Positions 36,121-44,715 of a stretch of 64,000 nucleotides of DNA are shown one piece after another. The notes under the pieces were generated by a model. That model ran no database searches. It had not been told where the DNA came from and was given only the letters and a program-made list of their open reading frames with translations. Source of the stretch: Sphingobacterium yanglingense (GTDB taxonomy: Bacteria > Bacteroidota > Bacteroidia > Sphingobacteriales > Sphingobacteriaceae); assembly GCF_004363245.1 (NCBI RefSeq), contig NZ_SNYV01000011.1, positions 62,001 through 126,000 on the forward strand. The letters run 5' to 3'. Each line of letters starts with the position of its first letter. The stretch's first letter is position 1. The position numbers were made by a program, and so were the translations under genes.

Positions 36121-36888
36121 ATGGGTGAATTTGATAAGAAAGTGGTATTGATCAGTGGAGGTCTAGGGGATATTGGTAAAGCAATAACTAGGACTTTTCT
36201 GGATAAAGGAGCAATCGTGGCAATATCGGATCGTTTCTCTCCAGCGGTAGCTGCTGAAAGACAGCCGCTATTGAATGATGAATCTGTGCATATACATTAT
36301 GCACAGGTCGATGTTTCTCAGGGAGAGCAAGTCGCAGATTGGATTGCTGCTGTAAGGGAACAGTTTGGCGCGATTGCAATTGGAATCGCTAATGCAGCCA
36401 ATGTAACTTTGAAGAATTACAAGGAGCTCTCAGATTCCGAATGGCGGAGTGAAATGAATGTGAATCTAGATGGCGCTTTCTATATGGCTAATGGCTGTGC
36501 TAAGCATTTTATTGAAGACACTGTTGCTGGAAATATTATCTTTTTGGGTAGTTGGGCCGGACACGCTGTTCATGCTAACTTGCCTGCATATAGTGTTTCT
36601 AAGGCAGCTGTCCGCATGTTATGCCAGAGTATGGCTTTGGAATATGCTGCGCATGGTATCCGTGTCAATGAAATAGCGCCGGGGTATGTGAATGCAGGCT
36701 TGAGCAAGGTGGTCTGGGCTAAAAATCCAGATTTGCAACAGGAAGCTGCTTCTGTCGTACCACTTGGTGAAATTCTGGAAGCCGATGAGATCGCACAACA
36801 GGTGCTTTGGATGTGTTCGGAACAATGTAGACACTTGACCGGAGCTTCTATCATATTGGATGGTGGTCTGTCACTAGTAAGACCATAA
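36121..36888 (+). CDS. Short-chain dehydrogenase/reductase
   Basis: A 255-residue classical SDR. The NAD(P)-binding 'ISGGLGDIGKAI' is at 11-22, the 'NAAN' strand element at 91-94, catalytic Ser144 in 'FLGSWAGHAV', and Tyr157 and Lys161 in 'YSVSKAAV'. The C-terminal 'GASIILDGGLSLVRP' is typical. Asp37 at the end of the second strand favours NAD over NADP. It probably oxidises or reduces a hydroxyl or keto sugar acid in the same pathway as the preceding dehydratase. The next gene begins 4 bases after its stop. Confidence 0.9.
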   Translation: MGEFDKKVVLISGGLGDIGKAITRTFLDKGAIVAISDRFSPAVAAERQPLLNDESVHIHYAQVDVSQGEQVADWIAAVREQFGAIAIGIANAANVTLKNYKELSDSEWRSEMNVNLDGAFYMANGCAKHFIEDTVAGNIIFLGSWAGHAVHANLPAYSVSKAAVRMLCQSMALEYAAHGIRVNEIAPGYVNAGLSKVVWAKNPDLQQEAASVVPLGEILEADEIAQQVLWMCSEQCRHLTGASIILDGGLSLVRP

Positions 36889-36892
36889 CGGG

Positions 36893-38272
36893 ATGGAAGC
36901 AAAGAACGCATTAAAGGATGTAAACAGTAATTTTGGTGCCCAGTTTGGCTTGGCAGTACGGGATATAACACCACCTATTGGTATCTATTCACGCAATTGG
37001 GGCGCTTCTCCCTTTGATCAAGCCTTAGGGATCCATCAACCGCTATTGATGCACTGCCTGTGTACAGTCAGTGGTGATAGCCGTACCGTTCTGTTGACAG
37101 CTGATCTTGGGTGGTGGAAAAATGCCGAGGACGAACGGAAGATCAGAAGTTCGCTGTTGAACTATTTTCAGCTGGAAGAAAGTCAATTGGTCTTTGCGCT
37201 GTCGCATACCCACGCAGGCCCCAGTATCTGCTCGACGGATGTAAACATGCCCGGAGGCGAATTGATTCCGGCTTATCTTGAATTTATACAGGAGAAAGCA
37301 ATTGAATGTATTGAAGAGGGCTTTAGTAAACTCTTTGAGGGGGATATGAACTGGAGCTATGGGGTTTGCGATTTGGCATGCAATCGGGATCTGTTGGTCG
37401 ATAGTGATTATTTAATTGGCTTCAACCCACTTGGAATACCCGATAATACGTTGTTGGTGGGGCAGATTAGGGACGATAAAGGAGAATTGCGAGCGGTCAT
37501 TTGTAATTATGCTTGTCATCCTACTAGTTTTGCCCATGAGAATGATCTTATTTCGCCGGATTATGTCGGTGAAATGCGCAATACGGTGGAGCGCGAAATT
37601 GGAGTGCCCTGTTTGTTTATACAAGGGGCATCAGGTGATTTGGCCCCCAAGAAGCAGTATGTAAAGGAACCTGCTTATGTAGAAGCAAATGGTAGACAGC
37701 TGGGGTATGCTGTGTTATCGACGTTGGCACAGGTTGGAACTGCAGATCGGAATTGGGAGTTTGAGAAAGCGTTGGTTTCTGGGGCACCTTTGGCCTGTTG
37801 GAAGGAGAAAGAAGTTTCTCTGAACAGGAATTTGAAACCACGGTTGATTCATGTCGAAGTACCTTACAAGGTGTTGCCCAGCCTAGAATCTATACTTGAA
37901 GAATATGAGGCCTGTACAGATCGGGTATTGAAAGATCGCTTATGGCGTAAATATAACACGCGCAAGAGCATTGGCGAAAAGCAAAAGGCGTCGATACCGG
38001 TGTGGTTATGGAAATTGGGAAATGCTATTGTCGTAGCACAGGCGAATGAGGCTTATTCCTTGTTTCAGAAAGCGGTGCGGGAAGCATTTCCGAATCATTG
38101 CATCGCTTTTATCAATATAGCAAATGGTTATGTAGGATACCTTGCGACAGCAGATTTGTATGATAAGGATATCTATGCGGTGTGGCAGAGCCCATATGCG
38201 AAAGGAAGCTTGGAGATACTGATTGAAGAAACGAAGATTGGAATTACAAAACTTTTGAAAGATGAAGCTTGA
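36893..38272 (+). CDS. Neutral/alkaline ceramidase-family metal hydrolase without signal peptide
   Basis: A 459-residue protein. 'SHTHAGPS' (104-111), 'NYACHPTSF' (205-213) and 'FIQGASGDLAP' (242-252) match the zinc site and nucleophile region of the neutral ceramidase N-terminal family, whose members hydrolyse amide bonds. There is no signal peptide or membrane segment, so it should be cytosolic, unlike secreted ceramidases. It lacks the length for a full C-terminal Ig-like domain. In this operon an amidase or deacylase acting on an N-acylated sugar-derived compound is more plausible than ceramide hydrolysis, but that is inference. Its last 11 bases overlap the symporter gene. Confidence 0.8.
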   Translation: MEAKNALKDVNSNFGAQFGLAVRDITPPIGIYSRNWGASPFDQALGIHQPLLMHCLCTVSGDSRTVLLTADLGWWKNAEDERKIRSSLLNYFQLEESQLVFALSHTHAGPSICSTDVNMPGGELIPAYLEFIQEKAIECIEEGFSKLFEGDMNWSYGVCDLACNRDLLVDSDYLIGFNPLGIPDNTLLVGQIRDDKGELRAVICNYACHPTSFAHENDLISPDYVGEMRNTVEREIGVPCLFIQGASGDLAPKKQYVKEPAYVEANGRQLGYAVLSTLAQVGTADRNWEFEKALVSGAPLACWKEKEVSLNRNLKPRLIHVEVPYKVLPSLESILEEYEACTDRVLKDRLWRKYNTRKSIGEKQKASIPVWLWKLGNAIVVAQANEAYSLFQKAVREAFPNHCIAFINIANGYVGYLATADLYDKDIYAVWQSPYAKGSLEILIEETKIGITKLLKDEA

Positions 38273-39827
38273 TTGGATTGATATTGTCATTTTCGCAGTT
38301 TATATTGTCGGTATCGTAGCATTGGGGCTCTACGCCTCAAGGAAAGGTTCTGATTCGAAAAGAGACTATTTTCTTGCTGGCGATAAATTGCCTTGGTGGA
38401 TGATAGGGGGAAGTATTATTGCTGCGAATATCAGTAGTCATCATTTGGTAGGCGCAATGGGAGCAGCTTATGACAGAGGTTTTGTTGCGATAACACTGGA
38501 ATGGGGAGCAATTCTGATCGGTTTTAACGCGTTGCTTTGGATATTTTTGCCGTTTTATATACGTAATGGCTTTTATACTGTACCCGAATACCTAGAGAAG
38601 CGGTACGGAGGTGCTACGAGGGTCTTGTATGCGATATTGATATTGTTTACCTACGTATTCGTAGAGATAGGTGCAGTACTTTATCTTGGCGGTCTCTCGC
38701 TACATGCTTTATTTGGTATACCTATACTATATAGTATTTTTGGAATGGCTATCCTGACAGGAGTATATACGGTATTGGGCGGGTTGAAGGCTGTAATATG
38801 GACAGAGATGGTTCAACTGGTTATTCTGGTATTGGGCGGTGTGATATTGACCTTTGCAACGATCAATGCAGCCGGTGGATTTGAAGCTGTTACGGAGTCT
38901 ACTAAGGATTGGAAGATGTTCTATCCAGCAAGTGATCCCGACTTTCCCTGGACAATGTATTTGGGCGGTTTGCTGTGTATATCGGTGTTTTATTGCGCGA
39001 CCAATCAATTTATCGTACAGCGTGTATTGGCCGCAAAAAATGAATGGCATGGTCGGATGGGGGTGATCTTTGGTGACTATCTAAAGTTTTTGGTTCCGTT
39101 GATTATAACGATACCTGCATTGGTGGCACCTAGGTTTTTACCAAAATTAGATCAGCCGGATTTGATTTTTGCTACTTTGGTGGAGACTCTGCTGCCTAAA
39201 GGATTAATTGGTCTAGTGATGGCCGGGCTGATATCGGCGATCATGTCGCATATCTCCGGAGCTATCAATTCTTGTACGACTATATTGACGGTAGATGTGT
39301 ACAGTCAATATATCAATAAAAATGCAACTGATGAACAAGCTGTGCGCTTTGGTAAGCGATCTGGCGTGGCGATCATTATATTGGGGATTCTAAGTGCTGT
39401 GACCTTGATAAGCTATTCGGATAAACCTGTTTTTCTGTATCTGATGAATCTGTATGGCTTATTTACACCGGGGATAGCTACCATGTTTTTAATGGGTGTA
39501 TTCTGGAAAAGGACAACTTCACAGGGAGCATTGGCCGCAGGTCTGCTGACTATACCTTTGTCATTGGCTTTAGAATATGCGCTGCCGGAAATGCCTTTCT
39601 TTAATAGAACGGGGATTGTATTCTGGAGCTGTATGATCGTGTGTGCTGTCGTGAGTCTCCTGACTCCGGCTGTCAATGCAGATCGCTTACAGAACCTGGT
39701 GTTGACAAAAGATATGTATAAGATACCAAGCGAGGAAAGAAAACTGTATCGCGGTATGCGTAACCCTACTATCTGGTGGTTACTAATTACTGTAATGGTG
39801 CTGTATTTTTATGTGCGCTTTTTTTAA
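38262..39827 (+). CDS. Sodium:solute symporter (SSS family)
   Basis: A 521-residue inner-membrane protein with about 13-14 hydrophobic segments. The family pattern is clear: 'SKRDYFLAGDKLPWWMIGGSIIAANISSHHLVG' (about 31-63) in the first helices, 'YTVPEYLEKRYGG' (about 106-118), 'GLKAVIWTEMVQL' and 'GLIGLVMAGLISAIMSHISGAINSCTTILTVDVY'. It resembles SGLT/sugar or sugar-acid symporters. The ATG overlaps the preceding gene by 11 bases, so translation is coupled. It probably moves the mono- or oligomeric product across the inner membrane after SusC/D import and periplasmic cleavage. Confidence 0.92.
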   Translation: MKLDWIDIVIFAVYIVGIVALGLYASRKGSDSKRDYFLAGDKLPWWMIGGSIIAANISSHHLVGAMGAAYDRGFVAITLEWGAILIGFNALLWIFLPFYIRNGFYTVPEYLEKRYGGATRVLYAILILFTYVFVEIGAVLYLGGLSLHALFGIPILYSIFGMAILTGVYTVLGGLKAVIWTEMVQLVILVLGGVILTFATINAAGGFEAVTESTKDWKMFYPASDPDFPWTMYLGGLLCISVFYCATNQFIVQRVLAAKNEWHGRMGVIFGDYLKFLVPLIITIPALVAPRFLPKLDQPDLIFATLVETLLPKGLIGLVMAGLISAIMSHISGAINSCTTILTVDVYSQYINKNATDEQAVRFGKRSGVAIIILGILSAVTLISYSDKPVFLYLMNLYGLFTPGIATMFLMGVFWKRTTSQGALAAGLLTIPLSLALEYALPEMPFFNRTGIVFWSCMIVCAVVSLLTPAVNADRLQNLVLTKDMYKIPSEERKLYRGMRNPTIWWLLITVMVLYFYVRFF

Positions 39828-39910
39828 GATTTCATTTTAATAGGGATCAGTGGTGTGATTCTGAATGTACCTTTCGATAAGGTCAAAATGTGTGTAAGTG
39901 GTGTTAAAAG

Positions 39911-39936
39911 GTTCCGGAATTTCGGAACCTTTTTTA
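39911..39936 (+). terminator. Terminator of the aminotransferase-symporter operon
   Basis: Stem GGTTCCG...CGGAACC (39911-39930) with loop GAATTT, followed by six T. It lies 84 bases after the symporter stop. Confidence 0.85.
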
Positions 39937-40272
39937 TATGCTCTATAAAAGGGGAGAAGTTTTTGTCCTTTATGATTGCTGGTTGAAAGGGAGAATTGTT
40001 TTCAATTGATTTGGAAAAATAACGTTTCGTTATGAGGGAAGTTTTGTTAAATTTGGCAGAAATCGGTTATTAATGCTTAAAGTCCGTCCTAAATGCCTCT
40101 ATTCTTGCCCTGGACATTCCAAATGGAGTGGTTTTTATGGTATTGGAAGTAGTTTTCCTTAATGCTTTTTCGTCTGTAGGGGATGAGAGTCTATAGAAAT
40201 GAAGGTAAGAATAGCACCATAGGTTTAAGGTATTAACGGATTGAAGGAATCAACTTAAACAAAAATAAAGAA
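39937..40272. other. Leader region of the aspartase gene
   Basis: No gene. A small perfect inverted repeat, ATAACG-TTT-CGTTAT, lies at 40019-40033. No clear TAnnTTTG element was found. Nothing else is recognised. Confidence 0.4.
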
Positions 40273-41682
40273 ATGACGACTTTTAGAATCGAACACGATT
40301 TCTTGGGTGAGAAAGAAATCAGTAATGACTGCTATTATGGCGTGCAGACGATGCGTGCCAAGGAGAATTTTGATATTACTGGAATATCTATCGGTAGTGA
40401 ACCTTTGTTTATTAAAGCTTTTGGTCATGTGAAAAAAGCAGCAGCTTTGGCTAATAGGGATTTGGGAGTGTTGGACGTAAAGAAGGCGGAAGCAATTGCT
40501 TATGCCTGTGACCGTCTGATCGCAGGTGAATTTGCGGATCAATTTGTGAGTGACCTTATCCAAGGTGGGGCGGGAACGTCGACCAATATGAATGCGAATG
40601 AGGTGATCGCTAATCTGGGCTTAGAATATTTAGGACATGTTAAAGGCGAATATCAGTACCTGCACCCTAATAATGATGTCAATCTATCACAAAGTACGAA
40701 TGATGCCTATCCGTCGGCGTTCCGGATTGCACTTTATCTTAAGGCCGCTTCTTTTTTAGCCGCTTTGGAAGAGTTGCAGGTTGCATTTTATAATAAAGGC
40801 AAGGAGTTTGACGGGGTTTTGAAAATGGGGCGTACGCAATTGCAGGATGCTGTACCGATGACATTAGGTGAGGAATTTAACGCATTCGCAACGGCGTTGG
40901 CCAAGGATGTGGCACATATAAAAGTAGCAGCTCAATCTTTGACCGAAGTGAATATGGGAGCTACCGCTATCGGTACTGGGGTGAATGCACCAGAAGGTTA
41001 TGCAGAGCTGTGTGTTAAATATTTGGCAGATATTAGCCAAGTCCCTGTGACACTTGCTGCGGATCTAATCGAAGCAACATATGATACTAGTGCTTTGGTA
41101 CAGATGAGCGGCGCACTGAAGCAGAATGCTTTAAAATTGAGTAAAATATGCAATGACTTGCGTTTGTTGAGCAGTGGTCCAAGATGTGGTATCAGTGAAA
41201 TCAATCTACCAGCAATGCAACCGGGGTCGTCTATTATGCCTGGAAAAGTAAATCCAGTTATTCCGGAATTGATGAATCAGACCTGTTTCTACGTTATAGG
41301 GGCCGATGTAACGGTAACTATGGCAGCGGAGGCTGGACAACTGCAGCTTAATGTAATGGAACCTGTAATGGGGATGGCATTATTTACTTCGTTACAGTAT
41401 TTAACCAAAGCCTGCAATACGCTCAAAGAAAAGTGCGTGGTAGGAATTACGGCTAATGCGGAACGGAGTAAGAAAATGGTTATGCAGAGTATAGGAATTG
41501 TCACGCAGTTGAATCCGATCTTGGGCTATGAGGAATGTTCTTCAATTGCAAAAGAGGCCCTTGCGACAGGCAAATCTATTTATGAGATTGTCGTTGTCGA
41601 GCGGCAGTTGATAAGTCAAATGAAATGGGATGAAGTCTATTCTATCGACAATCTGATCCATCCAAAGTTTATTGCTCAATAA
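40273..41682 (+). CDS. aspA: Aspartate ammonia-lyase
   Basis: A 469-residue member of the fumarase/aspartase superfamily. The signature 'GSSIMPGKVNP' is at 318-328, the mobile catalytic loop with the active-site Ser. 'GTSTNMNANEV' (101-111), 'SQSTNDAYPSA' (139-149) and 'TAIGTGVNAPEGY' (231-243) form the rest of the active site. Length and motifs favour aspartase over class II fumarase, consistent with the 'CGISEINLP' and 'QLNVMEPVMG' context. It converts L-aspartate to fumarate and ammonia. It has its own leader after the operon terminator and ends in a strong terminator, so it may be independently regulated despite lying beside the catabolic cluster. Confidence 0.9.
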   Translation: MTTFRIEHDFLGEKEISNDCYYGVQTMRAKENFDITGISIGSEPLFIKAFGHVKKAAALANRDLGVLDVKKAEAIAYACDRLIAGEFADQFVSDLIQGGAGTSTNMNANEVIANLGLEYLGHVKGEYQYLHPNNDVNLSQSTNDAYPSAFRIALYLKAASFLAALEELQVAFYNKGKEFDGVLKMGRTQLQDAVPMTLGEEFNAFATALAKDVAHIKVAAQSLTEVNMGATAIGTGVNAPEGYAELCVKYLADISQVPVTLAADLIEATYDTSALVQMSGALKQNALKLSKICNDLRLLSSGPRCGISEINLPAMQPGSSIMPGKVNPVIPELMNQTCFYVIGADVTVTMAAEAGQLQLNVMEPVMGMALFTSLQYLTKACNTLKEKCVVGITANAERSKKMVMQSIGIVTQLNPILGYEECSSIAKEALATGKSIYEIVVVERQLISQMKWDEVYSIDNLIHPKFIAQ

Positions 41683-41700
41683 GATAATAGAATATATATA

Positions 41701-41737
41701 AAAGCCTGCATTATGTATTTAGTGCAGGCTTTTTTTG
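41701..41737. terminator. Bidirectional terminator between aspA and the membrane protein gene
   Basis: A perfect 10-bp stem, AAAGCCTGCA (41701-41710) with TGCAGGCTTT (41723-41732), is flanked by A and T runs. It serves the convergent genes on both sides. Confidence 0.9.
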
Positions 41738-41772
41738 TTGATTCGAGATGTGATGGTTGTTGAATATTCCGT

Positions 41773-42411
41773 TTACTCAATTCCCCGCATCTGATTTATT
41801 TTTTGAGCCAGTTGGGCATTGTAGTGTGCAAAGTCCGCATATTTATCCGTTTTGCTCAATTGAGGTATAATATCGGCAAGTTGGTTCATCTGTTCAAAAT
41901 ACTCCGCTTCCAGCGTTTTGAATGCCGTGTCATCTTTCAGCTCCTTTGCTTTTGTCATTTTGTCAACAAGAAGTTCGAGCTGATCTAGGTAGGCATTTGC
42001 TTTTTCGTGGTCTAGTTTAGGACGGCTTATTTCTTTGTTTGTGTTGTCCTTGTTACCGCTGATTTGTTGTTTTTCCTTTACTTTGCTGCCATTTTCTGTC
42101 CATTTGGTAATGACGAAAGAGAATACCAGAAACAAGGGAAGAACGATCAATATGACTGCTGGGCGACCTCCATTGTTTTTAAACTTGGCATACGCAGCGT
42201 AAAGAAGTGCAGCTCCTAAAATAAGGAGTCCAATGGCTAAACCTATATTGCCCAAGAACTCGTACACAGGGAGTAGTATTCTAGGGATGCGATAGGAGGA
42301 CTGTTCGCTAAAGTATGAGAAACCTAGGGCGACGAACATGGATCCGATAAAACCCATTGCAAAGGATTTAACTTTTTCAGCGGCGGTCTTTACATTGCTT
42401 TCTGTAGTCAT
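41773..42411 (-). CDS. Membrane protein with C-terminal coiled-coil, unknown function
   Basis: A 212-residue protein. Three hydrophobic segments are visible (about 17-33, 47-72 and 82-102), followed by a charged, Lys/Glu-rich helical tail (about 110-212) with heptad-like leucines ('YLDQLELLVDKMTKAKEL', 'LEAEYFEQMNQLADI'). The tail probably forms a coiled coil in the cytosol or periplasm. I recognise no family. It has its own transcription unit, convergent with aspA, and no obvious link to the neighbours. Confidence 0.75.
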   Translation of the reverse strand: MTTESNVKTAAEKVKSFAMGFIGSMFVALGFSYFSEQSSYRIPRILLPVYEFLGNIGLAIGLLILGAALLYAAYAKFKNNGGRPAVILIVLPLFLVFSFVITKWTENGSKVKEKQQISGNKDNTNKEISRPKLDHEKANAYLDQLELLVDKMTKAKELKDDTAFKTLEAEYFEQMNQLADIIPQLSKTDKYADFAHYNAQLAQKINQMRGIE

Positions 42412-42721
42412 TTTTTGTAGTTGCTTTTAGTTGATAATGTTGATAAAACAATTCAAAGGTATGGATAGTATAATAACGGGGCTATAGATGTTTACAAATC
42501 GCTATGTGCTATTTATGATTCGCAAGGGACTAAAGTTGTCTGTTAAGAATATATTTCTCCCTGTTTTGAAAACCACATTCTGAAAGATGTCGCTCTATTG
42601 CTGATTAAACCTTATTGAGCATTTGTTTATTCTAAAAAAGTAGAATATTTTATCAAAAGATTAGGGAAAACCCTAAATATTTGCTAGCTTACCAGTGCAT
42701 ACCATTATAGAAAATTAGGTT
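42412..42721. other. AT-rich intergenic region
   Basis: No gene. A perfect small hairpin, TTAGGG-AAAA-CCCTAA, lies at 42661-42676, 45 bases before the next frame. A promoter for either side is not clear. Confidence 0.4.
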
Positions 42722-43990
42722 TTGAAGGCAAATGAACATTTGTTTGGTGATGCCCGTTTGTTTAACGAGGTCGCCAGTGTTGGTTCCTATGAGTTTCATG
42801 GAGCTGGGAAAGCGTTATATCTGTCACCAAGCGATAATATACTTTATGTCAATAAAAGTGTAAGAGGAGGTAGCGGATCTGGTGCTGATTGGGCAAATGC
42901 TGTCACCGAATTGGCAGATGCGTTGCGATGGGCTTTCGAAAATCGGGAGAAGGGAATTTGGACGAAGGATAATCCGCTGCAGATATGGGTGGCGATGGGG
43001 GTATACCAACCGCTGTACACTCCGGAACAGGGAAAGGATTTTACTGATGCACCTGAAGATCTGCGGGACCGTGCTTTCTTGCTGGTGAAGGATGTGCAAC
43101 TGTTTGGTGGATTTCCTACTTCGGGCAACCCGGGCATGGAAGATCGGATATTAAAACCAAAGGGGGGAAGCGGAAGTGTTTTAAGCGGTGATTATGAGGG
43201 AGATGATTCTGGTGCCCGGCAAGGGAGGTATTTGAAGCTTACAAATCGGACAGGTAATGCTTTTCATGTTGTTATGACGGCAGGTGATATGGGAGAGAAG
43301 TCTCTTCTAGATGGTTTTACGATCAGTGGAGGAGGGAGTGAGAGCAAAGGAACTTTTATACGGATCAATAGTGAATCGTTTTCTAGGTCTTGTGGTGGTG
43401 GAGTCTATAATGTGTTGACTGATGGATCTGTCACCTTTCGGAACCTAGAAATTGTTGATAATATGGCATCTTCGTCTTCATCATACGCTTATGGCGGTGG
43501 TGTTTATAATGAAAATAAAGGAACTGGGACGATCAGTTGGATCAATAATACGGTAAAAAATAATACGGTCTCTTGTTCATCGTTGGCTGCTGCTACATTT
43601 GGTGGTGGGGTATATAACCGGAATTCAAACGGATCAACGATGCTATGGAAGGACAATGTAATTGAGAATAATATAGCTGTCTCTACTTCGTTGGCGTATG
43701 GAGGAGGTGTGTATAACGTGAATGAAGGATCCATGTTATGGATAGATAATATTATCGGTTTTAATACCGCTACTTCAGTTGCTATGTCCTACGGAGGAGG
43801 AATATTTAATCAGAATGGAGGAATGATGGGGTGGCATGACAATAGAATAAATGGCAATAAGATAACGCCATTCGCTGCTTCTTTCAATGCTGGTGGGGTG
43901 TATAATCGGAACTCTGCCTTTGGGACTATGGTGTGGACGCTTGGGGGAGAGGTAATTTTCGAACTAGAGGGCGAAGGTAATCCGATATAA
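42722..43990 (+). CDS. Right-handed beta-helix (pectin-lyase-like) surface protein fragment, probably 5'-truncated
   Basis: About 422 residues. The frame opens only after a TAG at 42716; the first codons are GTT TTG, with no ATG and no signal peptide. Residues about 38-75 ('ILYVNKSVRGGSGSGADWANAVTELADALRWA') match the opening of the beta-helix domain of large Bacteroidota surface proteins. After it, 'GGGVYN' or 'GGGIFN' recurs six times (between about 224 and 405) with Asn/Ile/Val-rich rungs. No C-terminal sorting domain follows. I take it as a remnant or displaced piece of a larger adhesin-like gene, or a gene using a TTG start. The downstream sigma gene begins 80 bases later. Confidence 0.55.
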   Translation: MKANEHLFGDARLFNEVASVGSYEFHGAGKALYLSPSDNILYVNKSVRGGSGSGADWANAVTELADALRWAFENREKGIWTKDNPLQIWVAMGVYQPLYTPEQGKDFTDAPEDLRDRAFLLVKDVQLFGGFPTSGNPGMEDRILKPKGGSGSVLSGDYEGDDSGARQGRYLKLTNRTGNAFHVVMTAGDMGEKSLLDGFTISGGGSESKGTFIRINSESFSRSCGGGVYNVLTDGSVTFRNLEIVDNMASSSSSYAYGGGVYNENKGTGTISWINNTVKNNTVSCSSLAAATFGGGVYNRNSNGSTMLWKDNVIENNIAVSTSLAYGGGVYNVNEGSMLWIDNIIGFNTATSVAMSYGGGIFNQNGGMMGWHDNRINGNKITPFAASFNAGGVYNRNSAFGTMVWTLGGEVIFELEGEGNPI

Positions 43991-44020
43991 CTTTGCATTT
44001 TCTTTCTTCATTTACTAAGT

Positions 44021-44037
44021 TTGGCACTTGATATGCA
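44021..44037 (+). promoter_or_regulatory. Sigma-54-like -24/-12 promoter before the right ECF sigma gene
   Basis: TTGGCAC (44021-44027) and ATGCA (44033-44037) place GG and GC 12 bases apart, as in the sigma-54 consensus TGGCAC-N5-TTGC. Two of the consensus positions differ. The predicted start would be about 23 bases before the ATG at 44071. Confidence 0.45.
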
Positions 44038-44070
44038 TTTCGTACTAATCAAAAGCTTATCCTTAAATAA

Positions 44071-44640
44071 ATGAAGCCTCCTGTTATTAAAGAAGAGAAT
44101 TTAGGTCAACTCATTAAAGAGGGGAATAGTTTGGCTTTTGATATGGCTTTTAAGCAATATCGGGAACTCCTCTTTAGGCATGCGTATGGTATTTTGAGGG
44201 ACATGGATGAAACCGAAGATGTGGTACAGGAAGTCTATATGGATTTATGGGACAAGCGTGAATTTATTCCTGACGGTATCAATATTGCTAGTTACCTCTA
44301 TCGGATGACAAGAAACCGAGTGCTGAATAAGCTAAAGCACGAGAAGGTAATCGGGAAGTATATCGATCATGCTGTTTATCAGCACCAAATCGAGATGCAG
44401 TCTTCGGATGAATGGGGACTGGAGAAGGAACTGGCATCGATCATCGAAGTCGAGATAGGTAAGTTGCCCGAACGTATGCAACAGGTTTTTCTGTTGAGCA
44501 GAAAGGATGGGCTTAGTCATAAAGAGATTGCTTCGCTATTGCAGATTACTGAAGGAACCTCAAAACTTCAGGTCTCTAAGGCTTTGAAAATTTTAAAGAA
44601 TAATGTGTTGAAATCCATAGTCTTACTGATGATGGGTTAG
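44071..44640 (+). CDS. ECF RNA polymerase sigma factor (right module)
   Basis: A 189-residue ECF sigma factor. Region 2 is at about 22-90 ('FDMAFKQYRELLFRHAYGIL', 'DETEDVVQEVYMDLWDKR', 'ASYLYRMTRNRVLNKLKHE'). Region 4 is at about 128-183 ('LPERMQQVFLLSRKDGLSHKEIASLL', 'ITEGTSKLQVSKALKILK'). It precedes FecR by 75 bases and heads the right SusC/D module, mirroring the gene at 22776-23363, although the two are clearly diverged. It is expected to transcribe the downstream transporter genes after release by FecR. Confidence 0.93.
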   Translation: MKPPVIKEENLGQLIKEGNSLAFDMAFKQYRELLFRHAYGILRDMDETEDVVQEVYMDLWDKREFIPDGINIASYLYRMTRNRVLNKLKHEKVIGKYIDHAVYQHQIEMQSSDEWGLEKELASIIEVEIGKLPERMQQVFLLSRKDGLSHKEIASLLQITEGTSKLQVSKALKILKNNVLKSIVLLMMG

Positions 44641-44715
44641 TTTTTTTTGAAAATGTATATATCCTCGGGGTGTTGAAGTTGTCTTATCTATAATTAAGCA
44701 ATTTTATCATTGACC

